From: Clostridiales bacterium
Lineage (GTDB): Bacteria; Bacillota; Clostridia; UBA8921
Length of the DNA: 11,941 nucleotides
Assembly (NCBI GenBank): GCA_003535395.1
Contig: DOHE01000306.1
Coordinates: forward strand, 1-11,941
Direction of reading: 5' to 3'
Part shown: positions 6,094 through 11,941 of the stretch, piece after piece
Position numbering within the stretch: the stretch's first letter is position 1
Layout: every line of letters starts with the position of its first letter
Notes under the pieces: generated by a model
What the model was told of the DNA's origin: nothing
The model's input: only the letters and a program-made list of their open reading frames with translations
Database searches by the model: none
Made by a program: the position numbers and the translations under genes

Positions 6094-8514
6094 ATGCCAG
6101 ATATACTGATCCAGCATACCGCATCCGCCGCCACCATCCTGGTGTCCTTTTTGTTTTTTTTGACCTGGTTCATCCTCCAGGTATTGATGAAACCCAGCCG
6201 CAGAGCCGGAGCGCTGGAGAGGGTGAGCGAGTATTTGAGCTCACAGACGGACGCCCGGGGTCATTCCCTGCGCAAATCCGATTCTGCGGCCAAAGCAATG
6301 ACGGAGGCCTTATCCCGATGCGGTGAGCCGGCCTGGGAGGAAGCCTGGATCAGCCTGATGGATGATTTTCAGTCTGTGGGCGGCAAGGGTTTGGTCCCGG
6401 ACCCCCGGTTCTATATAAAACCCGGGAACGTGACCTTGACAGGCAACGACACCGGGATCATCATCTTTTTTGGAGTGATGGGATTTCTTGCCGAGCTGGC
6501 ACTGGGGCTCATCGAAGTCAAGGCCTTCCAGGGATATGCTCCCAACATCATTGCCGCGCTTTCGTCCGCCGGATTCACTTTCCTGCTGATTACCCTCTAC
6601 CGGGTGTTCCGGCACAGTGCAGCCGCCGCTGAACAGCGGGACATAGCCGCTTTGATCCGGATCATTCTCGAATACGTCCCGGTCGCCCAAGGCCTGGATA
6701 ATGCAGCCCTTAAAACCATCAAAGACCATCAGCAGCAGGAAGATGTGCTCTTTGAGCGACTGACGGAATTCGCCGAGAAGAGCTTTGTGCCCATCCTGCA
6801 AAACCATTACCTCCAGTCCGCACAGCAGATCCTGGAACCTGTGATTCGGGAATTCCAGTCCGCGCTGAAGGACATGACCGCCATGGTGGTCGACCGGCAG
6901 GAGGATGGAATGAGGGCCATGGCAGGGGAATTTTCCAGGCAGCTGCAGCAGGAGTCTGATATCCATATCAATGCACTGTCCAAGAAGATCAGCACCCTGG
7001 AATACCGTATTGCTGAGCTTCGGGATGGTCTTAAGGAGGCCATTGAAGGCCTGACCCATGGACTTTCCACCTATACCGGCATCGCAGATGCCATCACAGG
7101 CGCCTCCCAGGCTGCCATGGAAGCCCAGCGGGAGTTTAACCATCGCATCGGAGACATGCGCAAGACTCTGGCCGATGCGCTTTACACCACAGAAACCATG
7201 CGGGGCATGGCGGATCAGTACATAACTGCAAGCAAAGTCATGGCGGAGAATGCTTCCGTCATCCAGGACCAGGCTGCGAAAATCATCACCGACTCACAGC
7301 TTAGGTCATCCGAGTTGGCCATTTCTCTTTCAAAGAAAATGGATACCACAGTGGAATCCATCGGCGTTAAAGTGGGAGATGGAGTCCTTACCCTTATGAA
7401 CGGCTTCAAGGAGAATATGCATGCCTTTACAGCCGAGCAAGCCCGGGTAGAGGAAGCCGCCGGAAGATATTTGGAAACAGCCCGGACCCAGGCAGAAAAT
7501 TATGCTGTGCAAATGAGCGAAAAGCTCCAGTCTGCCTATGAAAGCACGACCTATCGGGTTGGAGAGATCATGCAGGCAGCCACGACCCGCATTCAGTTGG
7601 ATATGGCGGAGCTGGGCGAGAAGATCGTGAAGATCTCCGGGGACAGCATGCAGGCAGCACTTGAAGGTGCAAAAAATGCTGAGCAGCAGGCCCAGCGCAG
7701 CAGCCGGATCCTTGAGGAATACACCGCCCGCACCGACGGGCTGGTAAAGGGGATCCTCGACGGCCTGGCGGAACATGTGCAGCAGGTAGCAGACAGCAAT
7801 GCCGCTTACGCAGCCAAAGTGGCGGAAAGCAATGCCGCCTTTGCCGGACAGGTGGCAGGCAAGTCGGATGAAATGGCGGCTGCCAGCCGGGAGATGATGC
7901 AGGAACTTACCGGCAAATCCGGAAAGATCGTGGAGGAGATCAGTGGTATTATCAAAGGGACCTTTGACAAACTGACACAGGATTTGACGGAAAACATGAT
8001 CAAATCGCTGGGGGAAAGCGCTGAGATCATCAAGAGCCTCAGCGAGCAGAGCGAGAGTATGCACCGGCAGTATGACGTTCACCTGAACCGGATGGAAGGC
8101 CAGACTACCCGGTTTGCCGACGAGATGCAATTCAAGGTGGAGGGCATCCTGGCGCGGTTCTCCGAGATCTCCGCTGAGGCCATGAACCGGATGGAGAGCA
8201 CTGTGAGCCATTCCTTCGAGACCTTCCACGAGGACATCTCCAATATTATGGAGAATCTGGACGAGCAGAGCCGCAGCATGAACCTGTACATGAAGGAGAT
8301 CAACATAGAGATCACTGATTTGAACCACAGCCTCAAGCAGTCGGTGAAGGAATTCAACGAGCACATTCAGACGGGGATCACAGCCACTTTCAGCGAATTT
8401 GATTCAGGTATGGCGGAAGTGAGCCGGAGGCTGTCGGACACGGCGGATTCCATCCGGGAATCAGTGGAAATGCTGCCGGATTCCATTTCCAGACTGAACC
8501 GGCTGCAACCGTAA
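6094..8514 (+). CDS. Large membrane protein with ExbB/TolQ/ZorA-like three-helix layout and a ~550-residue coiled-coil tail
   Basis: No named family is certain. Of 806 residues, a membrane helix lies at 11-31, a cytoplasmic-looking loop of about 85 residues follows, then two closely spaced helices at about 120-141 and 151-172. From about 205 to the end the protein is nearly all helical, charged and alanine-rich, with coiled-coil character and no globular domain. Helix, loop, paired helices and long tail is the order seen in ExbB/TolQ and especially in ZorA, the ion-channel subunit of Zorya defence. The segment FFGVMGFLAELALGL (125-139) lines up with the family's LG.LGTFLGL.LGL, but the conserved Thr is replaced by Phe here, so ion conduction is doubtful. 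GGAGGT sits 6 bases before the ATG. The next gene follows after 14 bases, so the two products are probably partners. Alternatives are a pilus-associated envelope scaffold or a chemoreceptor-like signalling rod. Confidence 0.6.
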   Translation: MPDILIQHTASAATILVSFLFFLTWFILQVLMKPSRRAGALERVSEYLSSQTDARGHSLRKSDSAAKAMTEALSRCGEPAWEEAWISLMDDFQSVGGKGLVPDPRFYIKPGNVTLTGNDTGIIIFFGVMGFLAELALGLIEVKAFQGYAPNIIAALSSAGFTFLLITLYRVFRHSAAAAEQRDIAALIRIILEYVPVAQGLDNAALKTIKDHQQQEDVLFERLTEFAEKSFVPILQNHYLQSAQQILEPVIREFQSALKDMTAMVVDRQEDGMRAMAGEFSRQLQQESDIHINALSKKISTLEYRIAELRDGLKEAIEGLTHGLSTYTGIADAITGASQAAMEAQREFNHRIGDMRKTLADALYTTETMRGMADQYITASKVMAENASVIQDQAAKIITDSQLRSSELAISLSKKMDTTVESIGVKVGDGVLTLMNGFKENMHAFTAEQARVEEAAGRYLETARTQAENYAVQMSEKLQSAYESTTYRVGEIMQAATTRIQLDMAELGEKIVKISGDSMQAALEGAKNAEQQAQRSSRILEEYTARTDGLVKGILDGLAEHVQQVADSNAAYAAKVAESNAAFAGQVAGKSDEMAAASREMMQELTGKSGKIVEEISGIIKGTFDKLTQDLTENMIKSLGESAEIIKSLSEQSESMHRQYDVHLNRMEGQTTRFADEMQFKVEGILARFSEISAEAMNRMESTVSHSFETFHEDISNIMENLDEQSRSMNLYMKEINIEITDLNHSLKQSVKEFNEHIQTGITATFSEFDSGMAEVSRRLSDTADSIRESVEMLPDSISRLNRLQP
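7786..7851 (+). repeat. Tandem 11-residue (33-bp) repeat in the coiled-coil tail
   Basis: Two successive 33-bp units (7786-7818 and 7819-7851) encode VADSNAAYAAK and VAESNAAFAGQ, and a third degenerate unit begins with VAGKSDEM. Eleven-residue spacing is the hendecad pattern of straight or slightly right-handed coiled coils, unlike the seven-residue pattern of left-handed ones. Confidence 0.75.
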
Positions 8515-8528
8515 GGAGGAGAGCGCTT

Positions 8529-10148
8529 ATGGAAGCCAGCTGCCTCTTCCAGCCTCAACTGTTTCGGGAATATTTGTCTGCCCTGCGTCGCACGTTCAAA
8601 ACCCGGGAAGAGTATCCTTTTTCACAGGAAGAGACTCCCCGGCAGTTGCTGGAAGAATTGCAGGGCCTTTCCGACAGCCGGACGATTGAGAAACATGCCC
8701 TGCTGATGCCCGGCTCCCGGATTTCTTACATCTGGCAGGCGGTGGTGTTTTCAGACGGGTCCGATCCGGACGTACAGCAGCGCCTCAACCGGGTCATATC
8801 CCTGCGCATGACCCCCCGGCTGTTCGACATCGGCTGGTATACATTTCAGTACCATTATAAAAACGGCGCCCTGCAAAGCGCCCTGCAGTCTGCCTGTACC
8901 GCTTACAGCCGTATCGATCCCCTTGCGTTCCAAAAACACCTGTTGAGCCGTATTCCATTAAATGGGGAAGATGTGGCTGCCGCAGCCGCGTCCGGTGCAA
9001 CCGCACCCAGCGCCTCAATCGCAGCTGGCGCCTCAGATGCAGCCGCGTCCGGTGCAACCGCACCCAGCGCCTCAATCGCAGCTGGCGCCTCAGATGCAGC
9101 CGCATCCGGCGCCTCAGACGCAGCTGGCGCCTCAGTCGCAGCTGGCGCCTCAGACGCAGCCGCGTCCGGCGCAACCGACCTGTTTCTGCCCCTGGTTACG
9201 GAAATGCAAAAAGACAGTGAGCTTAACCTCACTCAATATTCCCTGGAACATAGGATCCGGCAGGATTCTCCGTTTCAACAGGCTCTTTACGAGCATTTTT
9301 TTGCCGTTTGCAGTCCCCGGGCAGTCCGTTTAAACCAGGGAGAACTCATCCATATCCTGCCCGAAACCGGGGAAGCGGCTTTGACTGCCGTTTTGCAAAA
9401 TTACATGACGCGTGCGGATTTCCTCGAATTTTCCGATGATCTGAATGAAGCCATCCTGCAACGGGCCGGCATGCCCGTGCCGGACGGGGACTGGTATGGC
9501 ATCCCTGCGTCGGAGAGTGAAAAGCTTCGCAAATGGCATACCCTGTTTCACATCCGCCGGTTTTACGGCAATGCGGGCATCAAGTACCAGATCTACAGTT
9601 CTTTCTATGAAGACATGCTCAACGTGGAAGTATCGGAGGACGGGCGCGCTCTGTTCATCGACTTCGGAGGATTCGTGGTGGTGGATCCCAGAGAACAGCA
9701 AAACATCTCTTATCTTTATGAAAAAGCTCTGTTCAAATCTGAATTTGACATCTATAAAAATGGGGACAAGACCACAGATTCCTGGTTTGTCACCCGCAGA
9801 CAGATCCCGGAAGCCCGGGATGTGATCATTGAGAACATCACGGACTCCATCCTGCGTCTGGTTTTCCACGAAATCGGAAAGCTGTACGTCAAAGATCTGT
9901 TGTCCGACATGATCCGTACGCAAAAAATCGAAATCCGCAAGAAGCGCCGGATGAAGAGCACTGCAACTGCATCTGCCGCCGCGGCTGCATCCGGTGCATC
10001 TGCTGCTGCTTCTACCTCTGCACCTGATTCTGCACCGGCCGTTGCAACTGCCTCTGCACCTGATTCTGCAGCCCCTTCAAAGAGACCGACCGCTTCAGCC
10101 GGCGAAAGGTCGGCCGGCGACAGGACGGCCGGCAGTTTGTCTCAATAA
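8529..10148 (+). CDS. Hypothetical soluble protein, possible remote EH_Signature/ZorC-like partner of the coiled-coil membrane protein
   Basis: I do not recognise this protein with confidence. It has 539 residues, no signal peptide and no membrane helix. Three folded-looking parts are separated by Ala/Ser-rich disorder: residues 1-147 (helical), a repeat insert at 148-216, residues 217-475, and a disordered tail at 477-539. The stretch 336-400 (WHTLFHIRRFY, then ALFIDFGGFVVVD, then NISYLYEKALF), with a later FHEIGKLYVKDLL at 446-458, resembles in pattern the EH_Signature domain of ZorC, a Zorya subunit. The family's Glu position would be Asp386 and its signature His is not matched there, so the similarity is weak. 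AAGGAGGA follows directly on the stop of the preceding gene, with ATG 8 bases later, so they are co-translated. The 3' end overlaps the end of pilT by 7 bases on the other strand. The gene is real; its function is open. Confidence 0.8.
   Translation: MEASCLFQPQLFREYLSALRRTFKTREEYPFSQEETPRQLLEELQGLSDSRTIEKHALLMPGSRISYIWQAVVFSDGSDPDVQQRLNRVISLRMTPRLFDIGWYTFQYHYKNGALQSALQSACTAYSRIDPLAFQKHLLSRIPLNGEDVAAAAASGATAPSASIAAGASDAAASGATAPSASIAAGASDAAASGASDAAGASVAAGASDAAASGATDLFLPLVTEMQKDSELNLTQYSLEHRIRQDSPFQQALYEHFFAVCSPRAVRLNQGELIHILPETGEAALTAVLQNYMTRADFLEFSDDLNEAILQRAGMPVPDGDWYGIPASESEKLRKWHTLFHIRRFYGNAGIKYQIYSSFYEDMLNVEVSEDGRALFIDFGGFVVVDPREQQNISYLYEKALFKSEFDIYKNGDKTTDSWFVTRRQIPEARDVIIENITDSILRLVFHEIGKLYVKDLLSDMIRTQKIEIRKKRRMKSTATASAAAAASGASAAASTSAPDSAPAVATASAPDSAAPSKRPTASAGERSAGDRTAGSLSQ
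8982..9179 (+). repeat. Ala/Ser/Gly-coding minisatellite with two identical 57-bp units
   Basis: Units 8982-9038 and 9039-9095 are identical over 57 bases, each beginning GCAGCCGCGTCCGGTGCAAC and encoding 19 residues (AAASGATAPSASIAAGASD). They are followed by shorter derivatives of 24, 18, 18 and 24 bases up to 9179. All lengths are multiples of three. Perfect identity of the long units implies recent duplication. Confidence 0.95.
10015..10070 (+). repeat. 36-bp-period repeat in the C-terminal tail of the hypothetical protein
   Basis: The 20-base sequence CCTCTGCACCTGATTCTGCA occurs at 10015-10034 and 10051-10070, 36 bases apart, encoding Ser-Ala-Pro-Asp-Ser-Ala in an Ala/Ser/Pro-rich disordered tail. 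It is again a multiple of three. Confidence 0.85.
10111..10131 (+). terminator. GC-rich hairpin at the end of the hypothetical gene, possible weak terminator
   Basis: CGGCCG at 10111-10116 and again at 10126-10131 can pair across 9 bases. It is followed by GCAGTTTGTCTC, a poor T-rich tract. It lies inside the last codons of the + strand gene, just before the convergent pilT end, where no other terminator is visible. Confidence 0.25.
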
Positions 10149-11203
10149 GCCAGGTACTGGCGCAGCATGGCGATATCGACCGCGCGGGATGTGCCTTCCT
10201 CCATAGTGATTGTGCCTTCCCGGATCAGCCGGGCCAAAGACATGTCCATGGAGATCATTCCCTGCCTTTGCCCCGTCTGGATAATATTATGCACCAAATG
10301 GGTCTTGCCTTCCCGGATATTGTTTTTCACTGCATCGTTGACCACCATGGTTTCTATGGCCACCACACGGCCGGAACCGTCCGCCTTGGGCAGCAGCTGC
10401 TGGGAAATGACGGCCTGCAGGGTGCTGGCCAGCTGGATACGGATCTGCTGCTGCTGGTGAGGTGGAAACACATCGATGACCCGGTTGATGGTTTCAACGG
10501 CACCGGTGGTATGCAGGGTGGAGAGCACCAAGTGTCCGGTCTCCGAGGCGGAGATGGCGATGCCGATGGTTTCCAGGTCCCGCATTTCTCCCACCAGGAT
10601 CACGTCCGGGTCCTCCCGGAGTGCTGCGCGAAGGCCATTGGCGAAGGACTGGGTATCGTCCCCCACTTCCCGTTGGTTGATCATGCTCTTTTTATGCCTG
10701 AACAGATACTCGATGGGGTCCTCCAGCGTGAGAATATGACAGTTCCGGTTGGTGTTGATGTGATTCACCATAGCGGCTAAGGTAGTTGACTTTCCGCTTC
10801 CGGTTGGACCGGTGACCAGGATCAGTCCCCGGGGTCTCATGGCCAGCTGGGAAAAAAGTTCCCCCTGCAATCCCAGCATATCAAAATTCGGGATCTTGTC
10901 GTTGATGAGCCGGGCCGCTACAGACACACTTTTCCGTTGCCGGTATACGTTTACCCGGTACCGTCCGATCCCGGCAAGGGCATAGGAGAAATCCAGTTCT
11001 CCGCGATTTTCAAAAATTTCCCGCTGTTTGGGGCTCATAAGGTGGTAGGCGATCATCCGGGTATCCTCCGGGGTGAGCAGTTCATTCCCTGCGTGCTGCA
11101 ATTCCCCGTGGATGCGCATGATGGGCGGCTGTGCCACGGTGATATGGATGTCGGAAGCCTTGAGTTCAAAGGCTTTGGAAAACAGTTCGTCAGCATTGTA
11201 CAT
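10142..11203 (-). CDS. pilT: Type IV pilus retraction ATPase PilT
   Basis: The 353-residue hexameric ATPase powers pilus disassembly and retraction at the inner face of the membrane. The N-terminal PAS-like domain opens with the family's LKASDIHITV.QPP.MRI.G (14-33). The core shows Walker A GPTGSGKST at 132-140, the aspartate box around EDPIE (161-165), Walker B with catalytic Glu206 in VILVGEMRD (201-209), and the histidine box STLHTTGA (228-235). The C-terminal helix bears NNIREGK (294-300), the equivalent of the AIRNLIREGK motif used to tell PilT from PilB, then QGMISMDMSLARLIREG. Length is normal. AGGGGGTG lies 7 bases before the ATG. It follows pilB after 20 bases, so they are one leftward transcript, and its stop overlaps the end of the convergent neighbour. 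Confidence 0.96.
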   Translation of the reverse strand: MYNADELFSKAFELKASDIHITVAQPPIMRIHGELQHAGNELLTPEDTRMIAYHLMSPKQREIFENRGELDFSYALAGIGRYRVNVYRQRKSVSVAARLINDKIPNFDMLGLQGELFSQLAMRPRGLILVTGPTGSGKSTTLAAMVNHINTNRNCHILTLEDPIEYLFRHKKSMINQREVGDDTQSFANGLRAALREDPDVILVGEMRDLETIGIAISASETGHLVLSTLHTTGAVETINRVIDVFPPHQQQQIRIQLASTLQAVISQQLLPKADGSGRVVAIETMVVNDAVKNNIREGKTHLVHNIIQTGQRQGMISMDMSLARLIREGTITMEEGTSRAVDIAMLRQYLAY

Positions 11204-11223
11204 TTGTCAGCACCCCCTGTGTA

Positions 11224-11941
11224 TTAATCGACGCTATAGGTGACCTTGACCAGTTCCTCCGTGGTGGTGACTCCGTCCAGGACCAATTTGGTGCAGTTGT
11301 CCCGCAGCGTTGTAGTGCCCAGACGGATGGCGATCTGCCGGATCTGATCAACTGTAGCGCGCCGGTCGATCAGTTCCCGGATCTCCCGGGTGACGACCAG
11401 CACTTCATGGATGGCGGTTCGTTTGCTGTAACCGGTATAATTGCACGCCGGGCAGCCGGCGCCCTTGTAAAGGGTCTGGGGCTCCCGCAGCTTGAGCATC
11501 ATCATTTCCACGTGGTCAGGCCGGTATGCGGTCTTGCACCGGGTGCAGATCTTCCTTACCAGCCGTTGTGCGGTGACTCCTACCACGGAGGAGGAGACCA
11601 GGTAGGGCTCGATATCCATGTCCACCAGACGGGCGATGGAAGAAGCCGCGTCGTTGGTATGGATGGTGCTGAGCACCAGATGCCCGGTGATGGCGGCACG
11701 GATGGCAATCTGCGCGGTTTCTGCGTCCCGGATCTCACCGATCATGATGATGTCCGGGTCCTGGCGCAGGATGGAGCGAAGCCCTGACGCAAAAGACAGC
11801 CCGGCCTTGGTATTCACCTGCACCTGGCTGATTCCGTCCAGCCGGTATTCCACCGGATCCTCTACAGTGATGATATTGCTCGTGATTTTGTTCAGTTCCT
11901 TGAGTACAGCATACAAGGTCGTCGTTTTTCCGCTTCCGGTC
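11224..11941 (-). CDS. pilB: Type IV pilus assembly ATPase PilB/GspE-type (partial, N-terminal part beyond the window)
   Basis: This is the extension motor that drives pilin polymerisation. Only the last 238 residues are inside; the frame is open through the right edge, where the final bases read [11 protein letters not shown], the Walker A loop, so roughly 60% of a usual 550-residue protein is outside. Visible are the aspartate box ([17 protein letters not shown]), the arginine-containing [14 protein letters not shown], Walker [10 protein letters not shown], the histidine box STIHTNDA, and the four-cysteine zinc site typical of PilB/GspE but absent from PilT: CTRC and, about 35 residues on, CPAC followed by [15 protein letters not shown]. 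The stop at 11224-11226 precedes pilT by 20 bases. The GspE versus PilB label rests on the adjacent pilT. Confidence 0.93.
   Translation of the reverse strand, partial: TGSGKTTTLYAVLKELNKITSNIITVEDPVEYRLDGISQVQVNTKAGLSFASGLRSILRQDPDIIMIGEIRDAETAQIAIRAAITGHLVLSTIHTNDAASSIARLVDMDIEPYLVSSSVVGVTAQRLVRKICTRCKTAYRPDHVEMMMLKLREPQTLYKGAGCPACNYTGYSKRTAIHEVLVVTREIRELIDRRATVDQIRQIAIRLGTTTLRDNCTKLVLDGVTTTEELVKVTYSVD

Noticed and set aside
6310..8364. Long antisense frames opposite the coiled-coil protein
   Set aside because: The + strand frame has a strong ribosome site, membrane helices and coiled-coil pattern; the antisense frames show no domain logic.
6094..8514. Phage tail tape-measure protein
   Set aside because: The long helical character fits, but there are no other phage genes nearby and the N-terminal membrane layout is not that of a tape measure.
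6094..8514. Methyl-accepting chemotaxis receptor
   Set aside because: There is no HAMP region and no conserved hairpin-tip signalling motif in the coiled-coil tail.
8982..9179. Repeat array as a CRISPR
   Set aside because: The units are directly adjacent, in frame with a protein and without unique spacers.
8794..9232. Antisense Arg/Leu-rich and Ala/Pro-rich frames opposite the 57-bp repeats
   Set aside because: Repetitive codons keep several frames open at once; these have no ribosome site, and the flanking + strand frame is clearly the coding one.

Overview
The window looks like chromosome of a fairly GC-rich (above 50% by eye) Gram-positive anaerobe of the Clostridia or a close relative. 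The evidence is type IV pilus genes of the Firmicutes kind (a prepilin peptidase with a four-cysteine zinc motif, plus PilB and PilT), a type II NADH dehydrogenase fused to a DoxX-like membrane domain, strong GGAGG-type ribosome binding sites on most genes, and a short lipoprotein. No species call is possible from the sequence alone.

Left block (1-2842, + strand): a 5'-truncated NADH:quinone oxidoreductase with an extra membrane domain (ndh2-like) overlaps by 4 bases a long-chain polyprenyl diphosphate synthase. This pair matches the Ndh2 and DmkB part of the flavin-based extracellular electron transfer locus known from Listeria. Any remaining genes of such a locus would lie left of the window.

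Middle block (2856-5155, - strand): a decayed AlbA_2/Schlafen-type DNA-binding protein whose centre has been deleted, a small lipoprotein, and an AraC-family regulator with a cupin-like sensor domain. The decayed gene looks AT-richer than its surroundings, which suggests imported DNA.

Right block (5287-10148, + strand): a compact three-gene operon of prepilin peptidase (pilD), an 806-residue membrane protein with a very long coiled-coil tail, and a 539-residue soluble protein. The second protein has the three-helix layout of ExbB/TolQ/ZorA proton-channel subunits. The third has a C-terminal segment that faintly resembles the EH_Signature domain of ZorC. Together they are the best candidate here for an undescribed system: a Zorya-like or pilus-associated envelope machine without a recognisable ZorB or ZorD. 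pilB (partial) and pilT (10142-11941) run leftward on the - strand and meet this operon tail to tail with a 7-base overlap.

A recurring oddity is in-frame tandem repeats (27, 36 and 57 bp units) in disordered inserts of three different proteins. No tRNA, rRNA, CRISPR array or insertion sequence was seen.
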